DNA of 64,000 bases. Source: Sulfurimonas sp. (GTDB lineage: Bacteria; Campylobacterota; Campylobacteria; Campylobacterales; Sulfurimonadaceae). The notes under the pieces were generated by a model. That model worked only from the letters and a program-made list of their open reading frames with translations, made no database searches and was not told the origin of the DNA. The DNA is taken from contig NZ_JBFHGL010000005.1 in NCBI RefSeq assembly GCF_041583195.1, positions 1-64,000 of the forward strand, written 5' to 3'. Within the stretch, counting starts at the first letter, position 1. Every line of letters begins with the position of its first letter. Made by a program: the position numbers and the translations under genes. This document shows, piece by piece, positions 56,074 through 64,000 of the stretch.

Positions 56074-56178
56074 TCTCAATTATGTTTCCCCCTTTTTACA
56101 TAAGCGAGACAAGATAATCTTAATAATTATTTTGACTTCAGCTAAGTTTTTCCCCTTTTTTATACACTTAGCTGAAGT
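56074..56178 (+). ncRNA. Candidate small RNA: two tandem C/U-loop hairpins
   Basis: Hairpin 1: stem TCTC...GAGA plus TTATGT...ACATAA (56074-56109) with loop TTCCCCCTTTTT. Hairpin 2: perfect 13-bp stem (ACTTCAGCTAAGT / ACTTAGCTGAAGT, 56135-56178) with an 18-nt loop holding TTTTCCCCTTTTTT. Both loops have the form U-C4/5-U and lie in the gap between the CZB chemoreceptor and the GGDEF-EAL gene. It resembles H. pylori RepG, whose C/U-rich loop binds an mRNA of a chemoreceptor. Orientation and expression are inferred; no clear terminator U-tract follows hairpin 2. Confidence 0.45.
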
Positions 56179-56286
56179 ACTATTTCTATCACATTTTACA
56201 TATAATAAAAAATAATATCACTTTAAAGCACTATTACAGCTAACTATGATAAAATCTTATAATTAAATCTAATAGGTAGCTTAAAT

Positions 56287-58830
56287 ATGAAAATTAACTC
56301 ATTAAAAAACTCGTTTAGAATCTCCCTAACTGCCATAACTATAAGTTTATTTATAGTCTTTTATTTCTTCTCTTCTTACATACATACAAACTTAACTATT
56401 GAAGAGAATCAAAAGATATCTGAATCTTTATCTAAACAAGTATTTAATTCAATGTATCAAGTTATGAGAAAGGGTTGGAGCCGAAAAGATTTAAAAAAAT
56501 TTTTAGATGAAACAAAAAGCTCATTTGACGGTTCAAACTATGATGTAGAGATTTTCCGTGGGGAGAAAGTTGAGAAAATTTTCGGAGAAATAGAACAAAA
56601 CAAAATTACAAAAGATGTACAAAAAGTATTTGATACAAAAACAAAACTATCAAGTTCTACAAATGAATCAACTAAAATAATTACGCCTATCATAGCCAAA
56701 AACGAATGTGTAAAATGCCATGTAAATGTTACAGAAGGAGATATATTAGGTGTAGTTAGAGTTGAGTATAACTTTAAAGACATTATAGAAAATACAAAAC
56801 ATAAATACTTTATATTCTCTTTGATCATTCTTCCTCTAATGATTGTCATAGTGTACTTTTTAGCCAAAAACCTTCTTAATAAAATAAATCTATCTCTTAA
56901 TTCGTTTGAAGATAAAGTTAACAGTATCAACAGTGTAAAAGACTTTAAAAAAATAGAGGTGTGTAAAGACAAGAAAACTTATGTAGAGTTTGATAAAGTA
57001 ATACAAGGGTTAAATACCCTAAGCCAAAAACTAAAAGATATCGCCGTAGATAAAGATATTTTAGAGTTTGAAGTTAAGCTGCTTGATAAGATGATCATTA
57101 CGTCAGATATTATTAAAGACTGGAAAGAGTATATAAAAGATCTCTTACATGAGATCAATATAGTCCTTCCTGTTTATTGTTTAATAACTATTTTTAAAAC
57201 TGAAAATGAGCACTATGAGATAGAGATATTTTGGTATGGGAAACCTGAAGAGAACCTACTTGAACATTTAAACGAAGTTGCTAAAAAAATGATACTGGAT
57301 CATCACCATTTAGAAGATGCAGAATGTAATATAAACCATAATTTCAGCGAAGAGAATATATGTTTAACAAAATTGGCCATTGATGATATTGAGCATGAAG
57401 CAAAATCTATACTTTTAGACGCACCAAAAATCGGTGGTATAGTTGGGCTTGGCGTACAGTCAAAACTTGAAAAAGATTCGGTTCACTCTATAGTGATCGA
57501 TTCAATTTTAACAACTCTTCTTAATCTTGTAGGTTCAATAAAAGCTATAAACAAATATACCGAAAACCTCGAGTTTTATGCTACAAGAGATCCTCTAACT
57601 GGACTTTTTTCACAAAGAGTTTTTAGAGATCTACTTGAATATGAAGTAAAAAGAGCCAATAGCCACAAATACGAATTTGGTGTAATCGTAATTGATTGTG
57701 ATAACTTTAAACCAATAAATGACACATACGGTCATAGCTTTGGAGATGAATTCTTAAAAGCTTTTGCAAATTTACTTGAAAATTCAAAAAGACCAGAAGA
57801 TATTCTTTCAAGATACGGTGGAGATGAATTTACTCTTGTAATTCCTGAGAGCACTATAAACGAAACATATACGGTTGCAAAAAGAATACTTGAAAATGTT
57901 GAAAAATTTGAGCTTACTGCACCTGATGGTACGATCACAAGTATGACAGTATCTATAGGGATTGCCCAATACCCTGAACACTCACAAAATGAGAAAGAGC
58001 TTTTTGATATAGCCGACTCTATGATGTATAAAGCTAAGTACGAGGGTAAAAACTCTGTTAGATATCCAAATGAAACAGATATAGAAGAGATACACCAAAA
58101 GATGGAGGACCAGTCTATTATAGTTTTAGATGCTATAAAACATGAAAAAATAGTCCCTCACTTTCAACCTATAATGAACGCCTCTACTGATAAAATAGAG
58201 ATAAATGAACTTCTTATGAGAATAGAGCTTGACGGGGATATTATATCAGCCGGAAAATTTATCGAAACAGCGGAGTCTCTTGGTATTGTGCACCAGATGG
58301 ACTATATGGTTATAGAAGCTGCATTTAAAAAGATCAAAGAGGAAAACTATAAAGGACTAATGTTCATTAACCTCTCTCCAAAAGCTTTAATGATAGGTGA
58401 GTTTATAAATAAAATAGTATTACTTACTACAAAGTACGGTATAAACCGTGAGCAAATCGTATTTGAAATAACAGAGAGGGAAACGGTTAAAAGCTTCTCT
58501 TTACTTGAAAAATTTGTTCAAAATTTAAAAGCTGAAGGCTTTAGTTTCGCAATTGATGATTTTGGTTCAGGTTTCTCAAGCTTTCACTATATAAAAAGAT
58601 TCCCGATCGATTATATAAAAATCGACGGTGACTTTATTGTGAATCTTCATAACGATAAAAAAGATTTAGCTTTTGTTAAATCTATAATATCTTTAGCAAA
58701 AGAGCTTAATGTAAAAACTATCGCAGAGTTTGTAGAAAACGAAGATGTACTACAGTTTTTAAAAGATATAGAGATCGACTATGTTCAAGGCTTCCATATT
58801 GGAAAACCTTCCAAAGTGTTGAAAAATTGA
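56287..58830 (+). CDS. Heme-sensor GGDEF-EAL protein
   Basis: 847 aa. TM1 about 13-33; periplasmic heme motif CVKCH (141-145) followed by VNVTEGDILGVVRVE; TM2 about 176-196; a middle region of about 240 aa without clear homology; GGDEF with RYGGDEF at 509-515; EAL domain whose motif is ELL (641-643) instead of EAL but with other catalytic marks intact (NLSPKAL, ITERETV, IDDFGSG with D757/D758, AEFVEN). Probably a bifunctional c-di-GMP enzyme. AGGTAGC precedes the ATG. Confidence 0.9.
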   Translation: MKINSLKNSFRISLTAITISLFIVFYFFSSYIHTNLTIEENQKISESLSKQVFNSMYQVMRKGWSRKDLKKFLDETKSSFDGSNYDVEIFRGEKVEKIFGEIEQNKITKDVQKVFDTKTKLSSSTNESTKIITPIIAKNECVKCHVNVTEGDILGVVRVEYNFKDIIENTKHKYFIFSLIILPLMIVIVYFLAKNLLNKINLSLNSFEDKVNSINSVKDFKKIEVCKDKKTYVEFDKVIQGLNTLSQKLKDIAVDKDILEFEVKLLDKMIITSDIIKDWKEYIKDLLHEINIVLPVYCLITIFKTENEHYEIEIFWYGKPEENLLEHLNEVAKKMILDHHHLEDAECNINHNFSEENICLTKLAIDDIEHEAKSILLDAPKIGGIVGLGVQSKLEKDSVHSIVIDSILTTLLNLVGSIKAINKYTENLEFYATRDPLTGLFSQRVFRDLLEYEVKRANSHKYEFGVIVIDCDNFKPINDTYGHSFGDEFLKAFANLLENSKRPEDILSRYGGDEFTLVIPESTINETYTVAKRILENVEKFELTAPDGTITSMTVSIGIAQYPEHSQNEKELFDIADSMMYKAKYEGKNSVRYPNETDIEEIHQKMEDQSIIVLDAIKHEKIVPHFQPIMNASTDKIEINELLMRIELDGDIISAGKFIETAESLGIVHQMDYMVIEAAFKKIKEENYKGLMFINLSPKALMIGEFINKIVLLTTKYGINREQIVFEITERETVKSFSLLEKFVQNLKAEGFSFAIDDFGSGFSSFHYIKRFPIDYIKIDGDFIVNLHNDKKDLAFVKSIISLAKELNVKTIAEFVENEDVLQFLKDIEIDYVQGFHIGKPSKVLKN

Positions 58831-58848
58831 TAATAATTTTTATTTAAT

Positions 58849-58867
58849 AATATTATCCTATAATATT
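58849..58867. promoter_or_regulatory. Perfect dyad over the rubrerythrin promoter
   Basis: AATATTAT-CCT-ATAATATT, an exact 8-3-8 inverted repeat that contains the TATAAT -10 box (58859-58864) of the rubrerythrin gene. Position and symmetry suggest a repressor operator. Fur/PerR-family regulators control rubrerythrin in relatives, so PerR is a candidate; unproven. Confidence 0.5.
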
Positions 58868-58894
58868 TTTAAATTATCAAAAAAAGGATGAATT

Positions 58895-59392
58895 ATGTCA
58901 ACAACTCAGGAAAACTTAGAAGCTGCATTCGGAGGGGAGAGTCAAGCTTACCAAAAATACAGCGCTTTTGCTAAAAAGGCTGAAAAAGACGGATTTGCGA
59001 ACATTGCAAAACTTTTTCGTACAACAGCTGAAGCTGAAAGAATCCATGCAGAGGGTCACTTAAAAGCTATGGATAAAGTTGGTTCTACTCTAGAGAATTT
59101 AGAAGCTGCTATCGGCGGTGAAACGTATGAGTTTGAAGATATGTATCCACCTATGTATGATCAGGCTGTGGAAGAAAACCATAAAGCTAAAAAGATGTTT
59201 GGATATGCTCTAGAAGCTGAAAAAGTTCATGCAGAACTTTATGCAAAAGCACTACAGGCTGTTAAAGATGGTAAAGATTTAGATGAAGTAAATATCTACC
59301 TGTGTCCAATCTGTGGTCATATCGAACTTGGAACTCCACCTGAAAATTGTCCTGTATGTGGAGCTAAAGCATCTGCATACGTACAAATATAA
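58895..59392 (+). CDS. rbr: Rubrerythrin
   Basis: 165 aa. Di-iron four-helix domain (GGESQAYQKYSAFA, EAERIHAEGHLKAM, then EENHKAKKMFGYALEAEKVHAELY with Glu/His ligands) and a C-terminal rubredoxin-like Fe site with CPICGH and CPVCGA. It is a peroxidase for H2O2 in low-oxygen cells. AAAAGGA precedes the ATG. Ends at a strong bidirectional hairpin. Confidence 0.96.
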   Translation: MSTTQENLEAAFGGESQAYQKYSAFAKKAEKDGFANIAKLFRTTAEAERIHAEGHLKAMDKVGSTLENLEAAIGGETYEFEDMYPPMYDQAVEENHKAKKMFGYALEAEKVHAELYAKALQAVKDGKDLDEVNIYLCPICGHIELGTPPENCPVCGAKASAYVQI

Positions 59393-59409
59393 CAGTTAAC
59401 AATTTTAAG

Positions 59410-59435
59410 ACTTGCTAGATAATTATCTAGCAAGT
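59410..59435. terminator. Bidirectional terminator, rubrerythrin/GDSL
   Basis: A 26-bp perfect palindrome (ACTTGCTAGATAA and its reverse complement), folding to an 11-bp stem with 4-nt loop. TTTATC follows on the plus strand. It sits 4 nt from the stop codon of the convergent esterase gene. Confidence 0.75.
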
Positions 59436-59439
59436 TTAT

Positions 59440-60060
59440 CTACTTTTTAAGCTTTAAAACCTCTATAAATTTATCAGCCATCATCTCATAGCCTTCTTTA
59501 TTAGGATGTACATAATCACTTTTAAGTTCTCTGTGTAACTCTATATATCTTATCACCTCATCTTCAAGCAACAAATCCATCTCCTCTGCCACTTCTTCAT
59601 ATACATCGTGTACACCTAAATCAAATAAAGAAAAATCAGGTACACCGACTAACAAAACTTCCGCACCGCTTTGTTTTATAACTCTTACCATAGCCAAAAG
59701 GTTTTCCTTCATCTCTTTTATTGATAATTTATTTAGTATATCGTTAGCACCGTGGCAAAGTATTACCAAATCAGGATTATGTTCTTTTATAAGATGCGGA
59801 AGTCTTAATAGTCCCTTACCTGAAGGCTCTCCATTTACACCTGCATTTATAACTTTTAATCCTGTTTTTTTCTCTATTTGTGATGGATAAGAGAATTCCT
59901 TGCTTACTCCAAAGCCGTTTGTTAAACTGTCTCCATATGCTAAAATCACGCTACCTTCCCTTAGTGATATCTCTTTTGTATCACTTTCATAATTTTTTAC
60001 AAAAAGTACAACTAAAAAAGAAAAAAATACTCCCAAACCTATTAGTTTTATATTGCTCAT
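59440..60060 (-). CDS. GDSL/SGNH-family esterase (TesA-like)
   Basis: 206 aa. One N-terminal membrane anchor or signal (KLIGLGVFFSFLVVLFV, about 5-21), then SGNH blocks: AYGDSLTNGFG (catalytic Ser), GVNGEPSGKG, CHGANDIL, and the C-terminal DYVHPNKEGY with Asp/His. It is an arylesterase or acyl-thioesterase of the envelope; substrate unknown. AAAGG lies upstream of the ATG. Confidence 0.88.
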   Translation of the reverse strand: MSNIKLIGLGVFFSFLVVLFVKNYESDTKEISLREGSVILAYGDSLTNGFGVSKEFSYPSQIEKKTGLKVINAGVNGEPSGKGLLRLPHLIKEHNPDLVILCHGANDILNKLSIKEMKENLLAMVRVIKQSGAEVLLVGVPDFSLFDLGVHDVYEEVAEEMDLLLEDEVIRYIELHRELKSDYVHPNKEGYEMMADKFIEVLKLKK

Positions 60061-60155
60061 CTTATAAACCTTTTATATATTTTATCAATATTAATCAAAA
60101 ACTATAAATATCTCTTTATTTAAATAGATTATACTAATAATTACGGAGGTGTCAA

Positions 60156-60974
60156 ATGAAAGTAGCACTAACAGGAGCAAGTGGATTTGTCGGATCATAT
60201 CTGCTTGAGAGATTTACAGACTATGTTGTAATAGATCGCAAAGACAGTGAAGATGATATTTTAAAAAAATTAGATGGTGTTGATGTTGTTTTTAACCTCG
60301 CTGGTGCACCAATCATAAAACGCTGGAGCGAACCTTATAAAAAGACTCTTATATTAAGCCGTATAGACACTACAAATAAACTTGTTAATGCAATAAATAA
60401 GAGTGATGTAAAACACTTTATCTCTGCTTCTGCAATCGGCGCTTATCCCGATAATGAAAAATATGATGAAAGCTATACTGAATATGCAGATGATTTTTTA
60501 GGCTCTTTGACAAAAGAGTGGGAGTCTGAAGCTATAAGATGTAATAAGCCAACAGCAATAATACGTTTTGGAGTAATACTTGGCAGCAGAGGTGGTGCAT
60601 TAAAACAGATGCTTACACCTTTTAAATTAGGTGTCGGTGGTATCATCGGCAATGGGAAAATGATGACAAGCTGGATAGATGTGTATGACTTGGTAAATAT
60701 TTATTCATTCATCATAGAGCATAAACTAACAGGTGTTTTTAATGCGACATCCCCAAATCCAGTCACTAACTATGAGTTTACAAAAACACTAGGCAGTGTT
60801 ATTCACCGCCCCACTTTTTTACCAATACCCATATTTGCTTTAAAACTAATGTATGGGGATGGTGCAAGTGCATTGACAGGTTCAAAAGAGGTTTACCCTA
60901 AAGCACTTATAGATGCAGGGTTTGAGTTTCAATACAAAACTATTAAAGACTCGCTAGAGCATCTATTAAACTAA
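60156..60974 (+). CDS. TIGR01777-family NAD(P)-dependent epimerase (YfcH-like)
   Basis: 272-aa extended SDR. Dinucleotide-binding ALTGASGFVGSYLLERF; VFNLAGAPIIKRWSEPYKK, and RFGVILGSRGGALKQML are diagnostic of this family, as is the C-terminal domain (PTFLPIPIFALKLMYGDGAS). Substrate unknown. GGAGG 7 nt before the ATG. Confidence 0.9.
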   Translation: MKVALTGASGFVGSYLLERFTDYVVIDRKDSEDDILKKLDGVDVVFNLAGAPIIKRWSEPYKKTLILSRIDTTNKLVNAINKSDVKHFISASAIGAYPDNEKYDESYTEYADDFLGSLTKEWESEAIRCNKPTAIIRFGVILGSRGGALKQMLTPFKLGVGGIIGNGKMMTSWIDVYDLVNIYSFIIEHKLTGVFNATSPNPVTNYEFTKTLGSVIHRPTFLPIPIFALKLMYGDGASALTGSKEVYPKALIDAGFEFQYKTIKDSLEHLLN

Positions 60975-61050
60975 TTTCTAAAAAATACTCTGTTTATTAT
61001 ATATCATTTGATAAAATAGATAAAATTATTTGCTTAAGAAGGTTTTGTCC

Positions 61051-62091
61051 ATGACATTTAAAGGGATGAATATAATTCTCGTTGACGATGATGAACACAC
61101 TATTTTAAAAGTCAAAAGATACTGTGTTGAAATGGGCATAACGCTAAGTACCTTTAAAGATTCTCTTCAAGCTATGACTTTTGTTATACAGCAACCTATT
61201 GACTTGCTTATTGTAAAAAACCAACTAAAATATTTTAAAGGTTTGAACGTTGCGCAAGAATTTAGAAAAGAACATCCAAGCACTCCAATACTTTTACTTA
61301 AAGAAGAAAGTGATAAAAAAACGATCTATGAAGATGCTATGAAAATTGGGGTAAATGAATTTTTATCAAAACCTTTTAACTATATAGAATTTAAACTAAG
61401 AATAGAAAATCTACTAAAATTACGACAACAAGACATTATTTTAAACGACAAAACAAAACTTCTAAAAACCGAAATAGAAGAAGCCACTTCAGATATGCAG
61501 GAAGAAGAGTTCGAAATATTGGAAATACTTGAAAAAACAACAGAATATAAAGATCACAACATTGGCATGCATGTATCAAGAGTAGCCCAGTATTCCAGAT
61601 TGATTGCAGAGAAGTACGGGCTTACAAAAAGGCATCAAAACATTATATATCATGCCGCACCCTTACATGATATTGGTAAAGTAGGAATTCCTGATATTTT
61701 ACTTCAAACATCCAGAAAACTGACCGACGAAGAATTTGAACTTATGAAAAAACACACATTAATAGGTTACGATATATTAAAAAATTCAACTAATGAGTTC
61801 TTATCTCACGGCGCGATTATAGCTCTAACGCATCATGAAAGGTATGACGGAAGCGGTTATCCTAAAGGGCTCAAATCTCATCACATACCTATAGAGGGTC
61901 GTATAGTTGCATTAGCTGATGTATTTGATAATTTAACATCTGATCGTCCATATAAAAAAGCTTGGAGTTTCGAAGAAGCTGTAGAGTCTATAAAAAACAA
62001 TAGCGGAAAACACTTTGATCCTGAACTTGTAGATATATTTTTAGAAAATATAAACTATATAAAAAGTATTTTCAACTCTTTTTCTAAGTAA
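61051..62091 (+). CDS. HD-GYP protein with pseudo-receiver
   Basis: 346 aa from the ATG at 61051, which has AAGAAGG upstream; the in-frame upstream codons at 61030 lack a ribosome site. N-terminal response-regulator fold (NIILVDDDEHT) but the phospho-acceptor Asp is Lys56 (IDLLIVKNQL) and the conserved Thr/Ser position is Lys in LLLKEES. The LSKPF lysine is kept. The HD-GYP domain is complete: LHDIGK (H206 D207) and HHERYDGSGYP. A likely c-di-GMP phosphodiesterase controlled by something other than phosphorylation. Confidence 0.88.
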   Translation: MTFKGMNIILVDDDEHTILKVKRYCVEMGITLSTFKDSLQAMTFVIQQPIDLLIVKNQLKYFKGLNVAQEFRKEHPSTPILLLKEESDKKTIYEDAMKIGVNEFLSKPFNYIEFKLRIENLLKLRQQDIILNDKTKLLKTEIEEATSDMQEEEFEILEILEKTTEYKDHNIGMHVSRVAQYSRLIAEKYGLTKRHQNIIYHAAPLHDIGKVGIPDILLQTSRKLTDEEFELMKKHTLIGYDILKNSTNEFLSHGAIIALTHHERYDGSGYPKGLKSHHIPIEGRIVALADVFDNLTSDRPYKKAWSFEEAVESIKNNSGKHFDPELVDIFLENINYIKSIFNSFSK

Positions 62092-62096
62092 TATAT

Positions 62097-63866
62097 ATGC
62101 AAAACTCTCCAATAACTCTTAAATCTATTGCCAAGCTTATTTTAAAAGACAAAAAAACACTAATTTACGGTCAGATTGCCACTATTTTAGCTATTTTAAT
62201 AAGTGTCCCCGTACCACTTATGCTCCCTATTCTTGTAGATGAAGTGCTTTTAGACAAACCTGCACATTTTGTAAGTGTAATTGATCACTTTTTTACAGAT
62301 GCAAATGCTTTTGTGTATATAGGCATAGTTACTTTAGCAGTCATATTTTTACGTTTTTTATACTACCTTTTTACAGTTTTAATAACTAAAATTTTTACAA
62401 AAATAGCAAAATATGTAACTTTTAAAATTAGAGAGAGATTACTTAGACACCTTAAAGTATCATCAATGAATGAGTACGAAACACTTGGAAGCGGTGCAAT
62501 TACGGCAAATCTTATAACTGATGTAAATACTCTTGATAGTTTTATAATGAATGTAGCAAGTAAACTTGTTTCATCTGTGCTTATGCTTTTAGCTGTAGGT
62601 GCAGTTATGATCATGATAGATCCTATAATGGGTCTACTTATACTTATAATACAGCCAATCATAATGATCCTTAGTAAAAACATGAGTAAAAAGGTCGGTG
62701 TACTTAAGAAAAAAGAAAATGCCGCAATAGAGAAGTTTCAAGACAATGTTGGTGAAACTCTGGAGCTTTACGGTCAAATAAAAGCAAGCAACAAAGAGAA
62801 TTTTTTCTTCTCTGATGCTATTAAACACGCCAAAGAGGTACAAAAAAGCTCAAACGAGTTTGGGTTTAAAAACATAGCTTATGAAAGGCTCTCATATACG
62901 ATCTTTTTAACAATGTATGAGATACTTAGAGCATCTGGACTTTTACTTGTCGCATACAGTGATCTAAGCATTGGGATGATGTTTGCCATGTTTGGATATA
63001 TCTGGTTTATCATGACGCCTGTACAAGATATTTTGGGTATGCAGTACTCATATTCATCTGCCATGGCTGCACTGGAGAGACTAAACAAAATACTAACACT
63101 TAAGACAGAAAGGTCATCTACAAAACAACTCCAAGGCAATGGAGTAGATATAACTCTTGAGCATCTAAACTTTTCATACATAAAAAACAAACCGACCCTC
63201 AAAGATATATCTATGAATATAAAAAGCGGTTCAAAAATAGCACTTATCGGTGCAAGCGGTAGTGGAAAAACAACTTTAGCTCAAGTTATATCAGGATTTT
63301 ATGAGAGAAACAGTGGTGAGCTTAAATTCAATAATATAAATATTGATGAGCTTGATAAGCACTCACTTCGCTCAAAAATATTTTTAGTGCTGCAAATGCC
63401 TATTCTTTTTAATAACACATTGCGTTTTAACATAACTATGGGTGATCACAGTATAAGCGATGAACAGATATATCAAGCTTTAAAAATTGCACAGCTGAGT
63501 CAAATGATTGAGGGTATGGATGATGGTTTAGATACTATAGTCGGGCGTCATGGAATCAGGCTCTCAGGCGGTCAAAGACAGCGTCTTAGCATAGCACGTA
63601 TGATAATTGCCAATCCGGATGTTGTGATCTTTGATGAATCGACCTCAGCGCTGGACGTCCATACAGAAGTTAAATTAAATGCGACTCTAGAGCCAATACT
63701 TAAAGATAAAACAGTGATCACAATAGCGCACCGTCTAAGTACGGTTAAGGGAGCAGATATGATCTATGTACTTGATGATGGAAAGATAGTACAAGAGGGA
63801 ACTCATAATGACCTAGAGGCTGAAGAAGGTCATTATATGGAGTTCATAAAAAAACAGTTAATTTAA
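62097..63866 (+). CDS. ABC exporter, fused membrane and ATPase domains
   Basis: 589 aa. Six helices (1-300, type I exporter fold; first loop has LPILVDEVLLDKP) then the ATPase domain: GASGSGKTTLAQV, Q-loop LVLQMP, signature LSGGQRQRLSI, Walker B VVIFDESTSALD, switch His in IAHRL. The sequence suggests lipid, drug or peptide export; no cargo gene is near. 5 nt from the preceding stop. Confidence 0.87.
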   Translation: MQNSPITLKSIAKLILKDKKTLIYGQIATILAILISVPVPLMLPILVDEVLLDKPAHFVSVIDHFFTDANAFVYIGIVTLAVIFLRFLYYLFTVLITKIFTKIAKYVTFKIRERLLRHLKVSSMNEYETLGSGAITANLITDVNTLDSFIMNVASKLVSSVLMLLAVGAVMIMIDPIMGLLILIIQPIIMILSKNMSKKVGVLKKKENAAIEKFQDNVGETLELYGQIKASNKENFFFSDAIKHAKEVQKSSNEFGFKNIAYERLSYTIFLTMYEILRASGLLLVAYSDLSIGMMFAMFGYIWFIMTPVQDILGMQYSYSSAMAALERLNKILTLKTERSSTKQLQGNGVDITLEHLNFSYIKNKPTLKDISMNIKSGSKIALIGASGSGKTTLAQVISGFYERNSGELKFNNINIDELDKHSLRSKIFLVLQMPILFNNTLRFNITMGDHSISDEQIYQALKIAQLSQMIEGMDDGLDTIVGRHGIRLSGGQRQRLSIARMIIANPDVVIFDESTSALDVHTEVKLNATLEPILKDKTVITIAHRLSTVKGADMIYVLDDGKIVQEGTHNDLEAEEGHYMEFIKKQLI

Positions 63867-63871
63867 CTTTA

Positions 63872-64000
63872 TTAAAATAAAGTGTGTTCTATAAGTATTT
63901 TTAAACCTATAGCTATTAATATTATACCGCCTAAAAGTTCAGCTTTACTTTCTAAAAAAGCTCCCCCTCTTGCACCAAGTAAAACACCGCCGTAACTAAA
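63872..64000 (-). CDS. mntP: Manganese efflux pump MntP, C-terminal end (truncated by window edge)
   Basis: The last 42 codons of a minus-strand ORF: GGVLLGARGGAFLESKAELL followed by GGIILIAIGLKILIEH. This is the characteristic C-terminal helix pair of MntP/YebN. It converges on the ABC exporter gene with a 5-nt gap. An AT-rich dyad (ACTTTATT-AA-AATAAAGT, 63866-63883) covers the stop codon. Confidence 0.8.
   Translation of the reverse strand, partial: FSYGGVLLGARGGAFLESKAELLGGIILIAIGLKILIEHTLF

Overview
The window is AT-rich chromosomal DNA from a Campylobacterota (Epsilonproteobacteria) bacterium, most probably a Sulfurimonas-like sulfur oxidiser. This rests on gene content and neighbourhoods: a short MurB beside fliQ and a COG2107-type mqnD (futalosine menaquinone route), recA-eno followed by an FtsB-like and an AMIN-domain gene, a tsaD-dxr-cdsA-NFACT block, a flavocytochrome-c sulfide dehydrogenase-type flavoprotein, and very many heme, PAS, GGDEF and chemotaxis signalling proteins. 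No rRNA, tRNA, CRISPR array, insertion sequence or prophage was seen. Genes are tightly packed and several convergent pairs overlap at their stop codons.

Layout. 1-264: 5' end of a flagellin gene (minus) with a sigma-28 promoter. 467-6000: topA, a YfcE-type phosphoesterase, bioB, a CPA2 antiporter and two small genes, one a degenerate AMMECR1 domain. 6027-9288: methyltransferase, asparagine synthase, methyltransferase. 9642-11033: FccB-like lipoprotein. 11081-13472: CNNM/CBS protein and MgtE. 13597-16556: DUF3015, DUF4105 and AMIN proteins. 16578-19250: FtsB-like, eno, recA (minus). 19344-22560: a zinc-uptake set (permease, binding protein, His-rich outer-membrane barrel, small His/Cys protein) with no ATPase gene, divergent from mqnD-fliQ-murB. 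24568-30581: outer-membrane barrel, tpx, tsaD, dxr, cdsA, a small hydrophilic protein and NFACT. 30737-31432: an unknown gene.

31729-45915 is a tightly coupled 15-gene vitamin B12 operon. It holds a BtuB-like receptor, two BtuF-like binding proteins, BtuD, BtuC, CobB/CbiA, BluB, an APH-fold kinase, a CobD-type decarboxylase, CbiB, a Cys-rich small protein, CobQ, an archaeal-type CobT, CobU, CobS and CobC. Together these cover uptake, salvage, the aminopropanol linker, the dimethylbenzimidazole lower ligand and nucleotide-loop assembly. No cobalamin riboswitch was recognised ahead of it; instead there is a promoter, a short ORF and alternative hairpins.

45912-58830 is a signalling region. A diguanylate cyclase, a chemoreceptor and a GGDEF-EAL protein share one periplasmic sensor module with a CxxCH heme motif at almost the same residue number. 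Among them lie a SUV3-like RNA helicase, a rhodanese-like protein, a DUF309 protein, an MFS carrier and an Aer/CetB-like PAS protein paired with a zinc-binding (CZB) chemoreceptor. 58895-64000: rubrerythrin, a GDSL esterase, a TIGR01777 epimerase, an HD-GYP protein with a pseudo-receiver, an ABC exporter and the 3' end of mntP.

The most unusual signals are non-coding. Two tandem hairpins at about 56074-56178 each display a U-C4/5-U loop, recalling H. pylori RepG, and are complementary to ribosome-binding sites of nearby signalling genes. Eight genes have a -10 box only 5-7 nt before their ATG and no Shine-Dalgarno sequence, suggesting leaderless mRNAs. The flagellin leader carries a CsrA-like GGA hairpin.
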